DNA from: Pseudomonas koreensis
Lineage (GTDB): Bacteria > Pseudomonadota > Gammaproteobacteria > Pseudomonadales > Pseudomonadaceae
DNA length: 64,000 bases
Reading direction: 5' to 3'
Assembly (NCBI RefSeq): GCF_024169245.1
Contig: NZ_JALJWP010000001.1
Location: 2,977,501-3,041,500, forward strand
Below are positions 18,486 through 26,784 of this stretch, one piece after another. A program made the position numbers and the translations under genes. The notes under the pieces are model-generated. The model was given only the letters and a program-made list of their open reading frames with translations. It did no database searches and had not been told where the DNA came from. Position 1 is the first letter of the stretch. Each line of letters opens with the position of its first letter.

Positions 18486-19549
18486 GTGCGGATTTCTGGC
18501 GTGGCAAGCGCGTTCTCGTCACCGGACACACCGGTTTCAAAGGCAGTTGGCTGACCCTTTGGCTGCAAAGCCTTGGTGCGCAAGTCAGCGGTTTTTCTTT
18601 GGACCCTTCGACTGAACCGAGCCTGTTCGACCTGGCGCGCGTGCACGAAGGCATCAACGATCAACGCGGGGATTTGCGTGACCTCGGCGCCTTGCTGGAG
18701 ATCATCGCCGAGACCGAGCCGGAAATCGTTCTGCATCTGGCGGCCCAGCCGTTGGTGCGCGAAGGCTATCGCGATCCGCTCGGCACTTACTCCAGCAACG
18801 TCATGGGCACGCTGAACCTGCTCGAAGCGATTCGTCAGGTTGGCGGCGTGCGGGCCTGCGTGCTGGTCACTACCGACAAGGTCTACGCCAACAAGGAATG
18901 GCTGTGGCCGTACCGCGAAGACGAAGCCCTCGGTGGCCACGATCCTTACAGCAGCAGCAAGGCTTGCTGCGAATTGCTCGCGCAGTCCTATGCCGCGTCG
19001 TTTTTCCCGGCGGACAAACATGCCGAACACGGTCTGGCCCTGGCTACCGCACGCGCTGGCAATGTACTGGGCGGTGGTGATTTTGCGCCAGAGCGACTGA
19101 TTCCCGACGTATTGAAAGCATGGACCGCCGACGAGCCAGTGACCCTGCGTTACCCCCAAGCGGTGCGCCCTTGGCAACACGCGCTGGAACCACTGGCCGG
19201 ATATCTGCAATTGGCGGCCGGCCTCTACGAATACGGCCCGGAATACGCCGGCGCGTGGAACTTCGGCCCCGGTGAGGCCGATATGTGCAGCGTCGGCGAA
19301 GTGGTCGAACTGCTCGCCAACCGTTGGCCGCAGGCCCGCGGTCTGCGTATCGAGCCCAGTGAACTGCACGAAGCCGGTTTGCTGCGTCTGGACAGCAGCC
19401 GCGCGCGGCAGATGCTTGGATGGAAGCCGCGCTGGACGCTGGAACAATGCCTGACGCAGACCCTCGACTGGCACCTGGCGTGGCAACACGGCGATGACAT
19501 GCGCGCCGTTACCTTGAACCAATTGAATCTGTACAGAGAGCGTTCATGA
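18467..19549 (+). CDS. rfbG: CDP-glucose 4,6-dehydratase
   Basis: RfbG converts CDP-D-glucose to CDP-4-keto-6-deoxy-D-glucose with bound NAD. It is a short-chain dehydrogenase-type protein of 360 residues. The NAD loop VLVTGHTGFKGSWL lies near residue 15, the LHLAAQPLVREGY segment is typical, and the catalytic Tyr and Lys are in DPYSSSKACCE. I start it at ATG 18467 behind GGGGAGG; an upstream frame from 18329 would only translate rfbF in another frame. No rfbH (C-3 deoxygenase) follows, so the product is not on the usual paratose, abequose or tyvelose route. Confidence 0.95.
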   Translation: MEAMGLSADFWRGKRVLVTGHTGFKGSWLTLWLQSLGAQVSGFSLDPSTEPSLFDLARVHEGINDQRGDLRDLGALLEIIAETEPEIVLHLAAQPLVREGYRDPLGTYSSNVMGTLNLLEAIRQVGGVRACVLVTTDKVYANKEWLWPYREDEALGGHDPYSSSKACCELLAQSYAASFFPADKHAEHGLALATARAGNVLGGGDFAPERLIPDVLKAWTADEPVTLRYPQAVRPWQHALEPLAGYLQLAAGLYEYGPEYAGAWNFGPGEADMCSVGEVVELLANRWPQARGLRIEPSELHEAGLLRLDSSRARQMLGWKPRWTLEQCLTQTLDWHLAWQHGDDMRAVTLNQLNLYRERS

Positions 19550-20106
19550 GCGATTACACCCTGCAAACAACGCCGTTGGAGGGCCTGTACCTCATCCAGC
19601 AGAAAGTCTTCTGCGATGAGCGCGGGCGTTTCGCCCGGCTGTTCTGCCAGAGCCGTCTGACCGCCCAGGGTCGTCCTTTTGCGATCCGCCAGATCAATCA
19701 TTCGCGCACGGTTGGGGAAGGTAGCGTACGCGGTCTGCATTTTCAGAAGGCCGGGTATGCCGAATCCAAACTCATCACCTGCGTGCGCGGCGCTGTCTGG
19801 GATGTGGCGGTCGACTTGCGTCCGCAATCGCCGACGTATCTGCACTGGCATGCGCAAGAGCTGCGCGCCGACGATGGTCGGAGCTTTTTGATTCCTGCCG
19901 GTTTCGCCCACGGCTTCCAGTCACTGACCGATGAATCGGAAGTGCTGTATCTCACCGATGCCGACTACGCGCCGGAGCATGAAGCGGGTTTGTCGGCCCT
20001 TGATTCGGCACTCGCGATCGCATGGCCGCTGCCCGTCAAGAATTTGTCAGCCAAGGATTCCAGTCATCCGCTGCTCGACAAACAGTTTCAGGGAGTCGAG
20101 CTTTGA
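19546..20106 (+). CDS. RmlC-like sugar 3- and/or 5-epimerase
   Basis: This cupin enzyme resembles dTDP-4-keto-6-deoxyglucose 3,5-epimerase but sits in a CDP-sugar operon, so its substrate is probably CDP-4-keto-6-deoxyglucose. The 186 residues show the catalytic His in VRGLHFQKAGYAESK, the WDVAVDLRPQSPTY strand and the GFAHGFQSLTDESEVLYLT motif with the following DADYAPEHE. The start ATG overlaps the rfbG stop by four bases. Whether it acts at C-3, at C-5 or at both cannot be read from the sequence. Confidence 0.88.
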   Translation: MSDYTLQTTPLEGLYLIQQKVFCDERGRFARLFCQSRLTAQGRPFAIRQINHSRTVGEGSVRGLHFQKAGYAESKLITCVRGAVWDVAVDLRPQSPTYLHWHAQELRADDGRSFLIPAGFAHGFQSLTDESEVLYLTDADYAPEHEAGLSALDSALAIAWPLPVKNLSAKDSSHPLLDKQFQGVEL

Positions 20107-20975
20107 CGGCGACCACCACCACTGTGCTGGTCACTGGCGCCACCGGCTTCGTCGGTCGCCACTTGGTCAGCGCTTTGCTTTCCAAAGGCTTCAAAGTGCG
20201 TGCGGTTGCGCGCACCCTCGACTCGGCTCGCAGTTTGCCGTGGTTCGCGCAGGTGGAATTTGTCGCCGCCGATCTGCATGCGCCAGACCTTGATGTCGAG
20301 CGCTTGGTTGAAGGCGTGGATGTCGTCGCACATCTGGCCTGGAGCGGCTTGCCAAACTATCAGGCGCTGTTCCACTTCGAGCGCAACCTGCCGGCCGATT
20401 ATGCGTTTCTCAAGCGAGCAGTGATTGCGGGCGTGGGCCAGGTGCTGGTCACCGGCACTTGCTTTGAATACGGCTTGCAAAGCGGCCCGTTGACCGAGTC
20501 GGTTTCGCCCCAACCCTGCACCCCTTACGGACTGGCCAAGCACACCTTGCGCCGGTTTCTCGAAGCATTGCAGCGCGAGCAGGCGTTCACCCTGCAATGG
20601 GCGCGGTTGTTTTACCTTTATGGCGAAGGGCAGAACAGCAACAGCCTGCTGGCCAGCCTCGACCGCGCCATCGATGGCGGTGAGGCGCAGTTCAATATGT
20701 CGATGGGCGACCAGCTCCGTGATTATCTGCAGATCACCGAGGCGGCCGCGCAATTGGCTTCGCTGATCGGCCGGCCTGATGTCGACGGCGTCACCAACTG
20801 CTGTAGCGGCCGGCCGATTTCCGTACGCGCGCTGGTTGAACAGCGTGTTCGCGAGCGCCAGTCCGCCATCAAGCTGAATCTGGGCCATTACGGTTATTCC
20901 GCCCATGAGCCCATGGCGTTCTGGGGTGATGCCCAGCGGATCTCGCAACTGAAGGGGCAAGAACATGCTGCATGA
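20103..20975 (+). CDS. NAD-dependent epimerase/reductase (probable 4-ketoreductase of the CDP-sugar)
   Basis: This is an extended short-chain dehydrogenase of 290 residues. TVLVTGATGFVGRHLVSALL holds the dinucleotide loop, and the catalytic Tyr/Lys pair is in TPYGLAKHTLRRF. I start at TTG 20103, which overlaps the previous stop and has GGGAG seven bases upstream; an in-frame extension from 20022 would merely overlap the epimerase gene. It lies between an epimerase and a C-methyltransferase, so the likely role is reduction of the 4-keto group to finish the CDP-deoxysugar. An epimerase role is the alternative. Confidence 0.82.
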   Translation: MTATTTTVLVTGATGFVGRHLVSALLSKGFKVRAVARTLDSARSLPWFAQVEFVAADLHAPDLDVERLVEGVDVVAHLAWSGLPNYQALFHFERNLPADYAFLKRAVIAGVGQVLVTGTCFEYGLQSGPLTESVSPQPCTPYGLAKHTLRRFLEALQREQAFTLQWARLFYLYGEGQNSNSLLASLDRAIDGGEAQFNMSMGDQLRDYLQITEAAAQLASLIGRPDVDGVTNCCSGRPISVRALVEQRVRERQSAIKLNLGHYGYSAHEPMAFWGDAQRISQLKGQEHAA

Positions 20976-22035
20976 GCTTTATCGGGCGACCGGACTGCCG
21001 GTGTTGCAGAACCGCACGTTTGCCAGCGCCGAAGAGGCGCGGGCCTCTGGGGCGGCAGACATTGTTCTGGTACAGGACAGCCAAAGCGGGTTGATCTTCA
21101 ACCAGGCCTTCGATGCCGACAAGCTGAGCTATGACGCCGACTATCAGAACGAACAGGCGCACTCGGTGCAGTTTCAGGCGCACCTCAATGCCGTCGAAGC
21201 GATCCTCGCCCGGCACTTCAAGGGCCAGACCCTGATTGAAGTCGGCTGCGGCAAAGGCTATTTCCTCGAAATGCTCCGGGAGAAGGGCTACGCCATTACC
21301 GGCATCGATCCTTCTTACGAAGGCGACAATCCTGACGTGATCAAGGCACCGTTCACCCGCGAGCTGGGGTTGGCGGCGGATGCGATCGTGTTGCGTCATG
21401 TGCTGGAACACATCAGCGATCCGCTGGCGTTTCTTGCGCAAATGGCTGCGGCCAATCAGGGCGGGCAGATCTATATCGAAGTGCCGTGCTTTGACTGGAT
21501 CGTCGAGCACAATGCCTGGTTCGACGTGTTCTATGAGCACGTCAATTACTTCCGTCTCGCCGACTTGCGCGCCATGTTCGGCAGCGTGCTCGAGGCCGGG
21601 CATCTGTTCGGTGGCCAATATCTCTACATCGTTGCCGATCTCTCGACGCTGCAACGGGCGGCGGTCGAGACGCCGTCCTTGCTGACGCTGTCGACCACCT
21701 TTACCGCCAGTCTCGATCGCGCCGTGCAGATCATTCAAGCAGCGCCCACACAGGGCTCGGCCATTTGGGGCGCTTCGTCCAAGGGCGTGATCTATTCACT
21801 GGCCTTGCAGCGCGCCGGTGTGGCGGTCGATCACGTCGTCGACATCAATCCGGCCAAGCAGGGCCGTTATCTGCCCCTCAGTGGCGCGCGGGTTTCCTCA
21901 CCACAGGAGGTCATCGATGCCTTGCCTGAAGGCGCCAATCTGTTTGTGATGAATTCCAATTACCTCGAAGAGATCAAGCGGATGACCGGTGGACGCTACG
22001 TCTATCACGCCGTCGACAGCGCTTCGTTCCAGTGA
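20965..22035 (+). CDS. Sugar C-methyltransferase (NovU/TylC3-like family)
   Basis: The 356 residues match the three-part layout of SAM-dependent nucleotide-sugar C-methyltransferases. There is an N-terminal part (LPVLQNRTFASAEEA, GLIFNQAFDADKLSYD), a Rossmann SAM domain (LIEVGCGKGYFLEML near residue 92, LRHVLEHISDPLAF, FYEHVNYF) and a C-terminal Rossmann-like part (AIWGASSKGVIYSLALQRAG). Family members carry a zinc-binding Cys set in the N-terminal part. Here that segment has no CxxC pair (LVQDSQSGLIFN), so metal binding may be lost. It would add a methyl group to a keto-sugar carbon, most likely on CDP-4-keto-6-deoxyhexose. It overlaps the reductase gene by 11 bp. Confidence 0.83.
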   Translation: MLHELYRATGLPVLQNRTFASAEEARASGAADIVLVQDSQSGLIFNQAFDADKLSYDADYQNEQAHSVQFQAHLNAVEAILARHFKGQTLIEVGCGKGYFLEMLREKGYAITGIDPSYEGDNPDVIKAPFTRELGLAADAIVLRHVLEHISDPLAFLAQMAAANQGGQIYIEVPCFDWIVEHNAWFDVFYEHVNYFRLADLRAMFGSVLEAGHLFGGQYLYIVADLSTLQRAAVETPSLLTLSTTFTASLDRAVQIIQAAPTQGSAIWGASSKGVIYSLALQRAGVAVDHVVDINPAKQGRYLPLSGARVSSPQEVIDALPEGANLFVMNSNYLEEIKRMTGGRYVYHAVDSASFQ

Positions 22036-22790
22036 CCGTTGAGATTATCAAGATGACCGAAAACAGCATCCATCAAGCCTTCGAAAACGAATGCCAGCAA
22101 GAGATCGCGCGCCAGGGTAATGACCAGAAAGTGGTAGCACTGGCCCGGGATTTCTTCAACGAATCGGCCCGCCATAAATACAGCTATCACTTTTCGTGGA
22201 TGGGCCGTCCGATCATCCAGTTGCCGCAAGACATGATGGCCATGCAAGAGATCATCTGGCAGGTCAAACCGGACCTGGTCATCGAATGCGGCATCGCCCA
22301 CGGCGGTTCGATCATCTACTACGCCTCGTTGCTGGAGCTGCAAGGCCACGGCGAAGTGCTGGGTATCGACCTCGATATTCGCCCGCACAACCGTGAGGCC
22401 ATCGAAAGCCACCCGATGGCCAAGCGCATCCAGATGATCGAAGGTTCGAGTATCGATGAAGCGACCGCGCAGAAAGTCCGCGCGATTGCCGAGGGCAAGA
22501 AAGTGATTCTGGTCCTCGATTCCAACCATACCCACGACCACGTACTCGAGGAGCTGCGCTTGTACGCGCCGCTGGTTTCGGTGGGCAGCTACTGCGTGGT
22601 GATGGACACCGTGGTTGAAGACATGCCGGCGGACTTTTTTCCGGATCGCCCGTGGGGTCATGGCGATAACCCGAAAACCGCCGTGTGGAAATACCTGGAA
22701 GAGAACAAGGATTTCGAGATCGATCGGCAGATGCAGAACAAACTGCTGATCACCGTGGCGCCGGACGGTTATCTGCGCCGCGTTCGTTAA
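22032..22790 (+). CDS. CmcI-family methyltransferase (likely sugar O-methyltransferase)
   Basis: The 252 residues fit the CmcI family, often annotated as cephalosporin hydroxylase, which includes SAM-dependent sugar O-methyltransferases such as a mycobacterial rhamnosyl enzyme. Motifs are WQVKPDLVIECGIAHGGSII, LGIDLDIRPHNREAI, ILVLDSNHTHDHVLEEL and the final TVAPDGYLRR. GTG 22032 overlaps the previous stop; ATG 22053 is an equally possible start, seven codons later. From context it probably O-methylates the branched deoxysugar or a nearby glycan residue. The hydroxylase name should not be taken literally. Confidence 0.78.
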   Translation: MTVEIIKMTENSIHQAFENECQQEIARQGNDQKVVALARDFFNESARHKYSYHFSWMGRPIIQLPQDMMAMQEIIWQVKPDLVIECGIAHGGSIIYYASLLELQGHGEVLGIDLDIRPHNREAIESHPMAKRIQMIEGSSIDEATAQKVRAIAEGKKVILVLDSNHTHDHVLEELRLYAPLVSVGSYCVVMDTVVEDMPADFFPDRPWGHGDNPKTAVWKYLEENKDFEIDRQMQNKLLITVAPDGYLRRVR

Positions 22791-22844
22791 TTCGCAACAT
22801 TACCCAGCGTTGTTTCGGCGAGTCGCCGGTTGTGGAGAGAAGTT

Positions 22845-25760
22845 ATGCAAGGCAAGTACAGTTCTGAACTGACGCTACCGCTCAACGAGTTGTTGACGGT
22901 GGTGCTGATTACTCACAACCGGCCGGCGTTCCTGCGCCGTGCGGTGAAGTATTACAGCAGCTTGCCCTGCCGGATCATGGTGCTGGATTCCACGCCGGAA
23001 CGCCCGGAAGGCGATTTTTCCGCCGTCGATTATCATCATGTGCCGCAATTCGCCTACTGGGGGATGCAGGCCAAACTGGCCTATGGCGTCGAGCAACTGA
23101 CCACGCCATACATGGTGCTGGCGGCGGATGACGATTTCATCGTGTTCGATTCGCTCTGCGAGTCTGTCGGCTTTCTTCTGGCCAATCGTGACTATGGCAT
23201 GTGCCATGGCTATTGCCTGATGTACCTGGCGAAGGCCGATGGCGTGAACTACTACCGCCGCGACAAGAAGGTTCAGGAAGACTATTCATCCGAGCTGGCG
23301 CAGGATCGCGTCATTGACTACATGAGTCAGTACATCCCGCCGTTTTACGCGGTGACCCGTACCGATCTGATGAAAATCTGGCACTCGTCATTGCCGCCGG
23401 GAACCAATTTCCAATGGCAGGAAATCGGGCACGTGTATTTCCTGCTGGCGAGCGCCAAGGCACGGATCCTGCCGATTCCCTATGTGGTACGCGAGATCAA
23501 CTACGGCGTTTCCGAACACAATACCGACGTGTATCACTCGCTGACCTATCTTGATGGCAAGTCGGTCGCCGAACGAGAGGCGTTTGCCGAATTCCTCGTC
23601 TCGCTGCCGACTGGTATCCAGAACCTCGATGCAGGGCAGGCCAAGGCATTTGTTCTGGAGAGCTTTGCGGCGATGGCCGAGAGTCTGGCGGTCCGTCGGG
23701 CGTTGACTGCCGAGCTGATTTTCGAGTCGACCTGGAATCAGCAATTGCAGCGGCCTGATCGGCGTTTCGGCCCACTGCAGTACGTTGAGATGCCGTTCTA
23801 CAACCAGGCGTTTTTCGATCTTCTGGAACAGTTTGAATTCATGATGCACACCCTGCCGGCGGGTCGCCTTCAGCTGGAAGGGCTGGAAGGCGTATGGACG
23901 CGTCAGGCGCATCTGCTCCAGGCGCGCAATAACGATACGCCGGAGAGTGTGATCGACCGGTTGTGGCAGGCGCATGATCTGAATGCGTTCAACCAGGTGG
24001 TTACCAAACGTCTGGCCGCGCAGCTGCAAGTGCTCGGTGACGAGACGGCGGTGCAAGCCATGCATGAATGGATCGCTCGCCTCGAGGCGCTGACGGTCGA
24101 CGATCATCAGCTCACGTTCGACACGATGCAATCGGGCCGTTTGTTGCATTGGCTGGCTGCGCGTGCACCTGCCATCGAGCAGCTCGAGTCGATCAGCCAA
24201 CACGTGGCTGCTGAAGATGGTGGCCCGCAGTTCGGTATCTTCCTGCTTGATCTGGACAACGACATCGACAAGCTGCAGGTGTCGCTCGACAGCTTGGTCG
24301 AGGGGCACTGCAAAGCATTCAGGATTGTAGTGTTCACCACCGGTGAAGCGCCGGCAGCGACCACTGCGCAGAACACCCTGCACTTTGTCCGCGTCACGCC
24401 AGGCAATCTCGTCGACAAACTCAACCAGAGCGCTCAGCAGTCGCCAAGCGACTGGTTGATGTTGGCCCAGGCAGGTGATGAGTTCACCGCTAGCGGCCTG
24501 TTGCGCGCCAGCCTTGAACTGATGGGTGCCGACAGTGTGCGTGCGGTCGCCACCGATGAAATCCAGCGCAAGGAAAACGGCGCGCTGATAGACGTGTTCC
24601 GCCCCGGTTTCAATCTTGATCTGCTGCAAAGCGTGCCGTCGCTGATGGCGCGGCATTGGTTGATCCGTCGCCAGGTGCTGCTTGACGCTGGCGGTTATCA
24701 GGCCGACTTCAGCAAGGCGCTGGAATTCGATCTGTTGCTGCGCATCATCGAGCAGGGTGGCCTCGACGGCCTTGCGCATCTCGACGAGCCGCTGCTGATC
24801 ACCGAGCAGGCGCCTCTGGAAGAAAACGCCCACGAGCGTCAGGCGTTGCTGCGTCACTTGGGCAATCGCGGCTACAAGGCCAAAGTCACCTCGGCGCTGC
24901 CGGGTACCTGGCAGATCGATTATCGCCATACCGAACAACCGCTGGTGTCGATCATTGTGCCGGTCATTGATGATCTGCCGGCACTGCGTCGCTGCCTCGA
25001 AGGCGTGCTGCTGCGCACCCGTTACAGCCGCTACGAAGTGCTGCTGGCAGCCAACGGCAATCAGTCGGCCGAGGTCAACGATTGGCTGGGCACACTGCGC
25101 CACGCCAAGGTCAATGTATTGCGTGCCGATCAGCCCCTGTGCGAAATCGCTTTGTACAACGCCGCCAGCGAGCAGGCTCAGGGTGAATACCTGGTGCTGC
25201 TGGCTGCTGACAGCGAGGTGGTCAACCCGAACTGGATCGATTCGCTGCTCAACCATGCCCAGCGCCCGGAAGTCGGCGTCGTCGGCGCCAAACTAGTCGA
25301 TCGCGATGGCAAGGTTGCCCAGGCCGGTCTGATTCTCGGCCTGAACGGCGGTGTCGGTTCGCCTTTCACAGGTGAAAAACACAAAGCCGAGGGCTACATG
25401 CAGCGGCTGGCTGTCGAGCAGAATTACTCTGCCGTCTCCAAGGTGTGCCTGATGGTTCGCAAAGAGCTGTACAACGCTTTGGGCGGGCTGGATGAAGCGA
25501 CCTTCGCCGAAGGTTATGCCGATGTCGATCTGTGCCTTAAGTCCGGGCAGGCCGGTTACCTCACCGTGTGGACGCCACTGGTGCAGGTGCTGCACACCGG
25601 CGAACTGCCACAGCCGCCGGCGGCACTGGCGGCGCTGCGTGAAAAGTGGTCCGACGCCTTCGCCCACGACCCGGCCTACAACGCCAACCTGGCCCTGACC
25701 GGCAAAGGTTTTACCCTGGGCGAAAACGCCTCGATCAATTGGGCGCAGTTGCTCGCCTGA
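22845..25760 (+). CDS. Second multi-domain glycosyltransferase (971 residues)
   Basis: I start it at ATG 22845, four bases after GGAGAGA. The N-terminal domain (about 1-260; LTVVLITHNRPAFLRRAVKY, LAADDDFIVFD near 105) is a GT-A-like fold. The middle (about 450-690) is a degenerate GT2-like segment (RPGFNLDLLQSVPSLMARHW). The C-terminal part (about 700-960) is a GT2 domain beginning PLVSIIVPVIDDLPALRRCL, with LLAADSEVVNPNWID as the metal-motif region and SLLNHAQRPEVGVVGAKLVD. The last two modules are homologous to modules of the protein at 11104-14691. It lies between the CDP-sugar and pseudaminate modules of one operon, 54 bp after the methyltransferase. It probably links one of those sugars to flagellin or to a first sugar. 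Confidence 0.85.
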   Translation: MQGKYSSELTLPLNELLTVVLITHNRPAFLRRAVKYYSSLPCRIMVLDSTPERPEGDFSAVDYHHVPQFAYWGMQAKLAYGVEQLTTPYMVLAADDDFIVFDSLCESVGFLLANRDYGMCHGYCLMYLAKADGVNYYRRDKKVQEDYSSELAQDRVIDYMSQYIPPFYAVTRTDLMKIWHSSLPPGTNFQWQEIGHVYFLLASAKARILPIPYVVREINYGVSEHNTDVYHSLTYLDGKSVAEREAFAEFLVSLPTGIQNLDAGQAKAFVLESFAAMAESLAVRRALTAELIFESTWNQQLQRPDRRFGPLQYVEMPFYNQAFFDLLEQFEFMMHTLPAGRLQLEGLEGVWTRQAHLLQARNNDTPESVIDRLWQAHDLNAFNQVVTKRLAAQLQVLGDETAVQAMHEWIARLEALTVDDHQLTFDTMQSGRLLHWLAARAPAIEQLESISQHVAAEDGGPQFGIFLLDLDNDIDKLQVSLDSLVEGHCKAFRIVVFTTGEAPAATTAQNTLHFVRVTPGNLVDKLNQSAQQSPSDWLMLAQAGDEFTASGLLRASLELMGADSVRAVATDEIQRKENGALIDVFRPGFNLDLLQSVPSLMARHWLIRRQVLLDAGGYQADFSKALEFDLLLRIIEQGGLDGLAHLDEPLLITEQAPLEENAHERQALLRHLGNRGYKAKVTSALPGTWQIDYRHTEQPLVSIIVPVIDDLPALRRCLEGVLLRTRYSRYEVLLAANGNQSAEVNDWLGTLRHAKVNVLRADQPLCEIALYNAASEQAQGEYLVLLAADSEVVNPNWIDSLLNHAQRPEVGVVGAKLVDRDGKVAQAGLILGLNGGVGSPFTGEKHKAEGYMQRLAVEQNYSAVSKVCLMVRKELYNALGGLDEATFAEGYADVDLCLKSGQAGYLTVWTPLVQVLHTGELPQPPAALAALREKWSDAFAHDPAYNANLALTGKGFTLGENASINWAQLLA

Positions 25761-25782
25761 GCAGGCCGACAGGAACTACAAC

Positions 25783-26784
25783 ATGTTCAATGGACAATCG
25801 ATTTTCATCTCCGGCGGCACCGGCTCGTTCGGCCGCAATTTCATCCGTCGCTTGCTGGAGCAATACCAGCCCAAGCGCGTCGTTGTGTTCTCTCGCGATG
25901 AGTTGAAACAGTACGAAATGCAGCAGACCTTCAACGCGCCGTGCATGCGTTATTTCATCGGTGACGTGCGTGACGCCGACCGTTTGCGTCAGGCGATGCG
26001 CGGCATCGATTATGTCGTGCATGCCGCCGCGTTGAAGCAGGTCCCGGCGGCGGAGTACAACCCGACCGAATGCATCCGCACCAACGTCAACGGCGCGGAA
26101 AACATCATCGCCGCCGCCATCGATAACGGTGTGAAGAAAGTCGTCGCGCTGTCCACCGACAAAGCGGCCAGCCCGATCAATCTGTACGGTGCGACCAAGT
26201 TGCTCTCGGACAAATTGTTCGTCGCCGCCAACAACATTGCCGGCGAGCAGCAGACCCGATTCGCCGTGGTGCGCTACGGCAATGTCGCCGGTTCGCGCGG
26301 CTCGGTGGTGCCGTTTTTCAGCAAGCTGATCGCTGATGGCGCGCAAGAATTGCCGATCACCGACGAGCGCATGACCCGCTTCTGGATCACCCTGGATCAT
26401 GGCGTGCAGTTCGTCCTCGACAGCTTCGCCCGCATGCACGGCGGCGAAGTGTTCGTGCCGAAGATCCCGTCGATCCGCATCGTCGATCTGGCGCGCGGCA
26501 TGGCCGAGCATCTGCCGCACAAGAACGTCGGCATTCGTCCCGGTGAGAAGCTGCACGAACTGATGGTGCCGCTGGACGATGCGCGTATGACCCTTGAGTT
26601 TGAAGACCATTACACGATTCAGCCGTCGATTCGTTTTACCAGCGTCGACGTCGATTTCGCCGTGGATAAACTCGGTGAACGTGGCCGTGCCGTGGGCGAG
26701 GATTTCGAGTATCGCTCGGACACCAACCCGCATTTCCTTTCAGTGGGGCAGATCGCCGATCTGCACGCGAAGCTGTCGGTATGA
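25783..26784 (+). CDS. pseB: UDP-GlcNAc 4,6-dehydratase (inverting), pseudaminate step 1
   Basis: PseB turns UDP-GlcNAc into UDP-2-acetamido-2,6-dideoxy-beta-L-arabino-hexos-4-ulose. The protein has 333 residues (family about 330). FISGGTGSFGRNFIRRLL holds the NADP loop. LSTDKAASPINLYGATK carries the catalytic Asp and Lys of the inverting dehydratases and the Tyr/Lys pair, and HAAALKQVPAAEYNP is diagnostic. RBS AGGAAC precedes the ATG. It overlaps pseC by four bases, as in other pse operons. Confidence 0.96.
   Translation: MFNGQSIFISGGTGSFGRNFIRRLLEQYQPKRVVVFSRDELKQYEMQQTFNAPCMRYFIGDVRDADRLRQAMRGIDYVVHAAALKQVPAAEYNPTECIRTNVNGAENIIAAAIDNGVKKVVALSTDKAASPINLYGATKLLSDKLFVAANNIAGEQQTRFAVVRYGNVAGSRGSVVPFFSKLIADGAQELPITDERMTRFWITLDHGVQFVLDSFARMHGGEVFVPKIPSIRIVDLARGMAEHLPHKNVGIRPGEKLHELMVPLDDARMTLEFEDHYTIQPSIRFTSVDVDFAVDKLGERGRAVGEDFEYRSDTNPHFLSVGQIADLHAKLSV

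Noticed and set aside
22032..22790. Annotation as a true cephalosporin hydroxylase
   Set aside because: The family name is historical; sugar-operon context and known relatives favour a methyltransferase.
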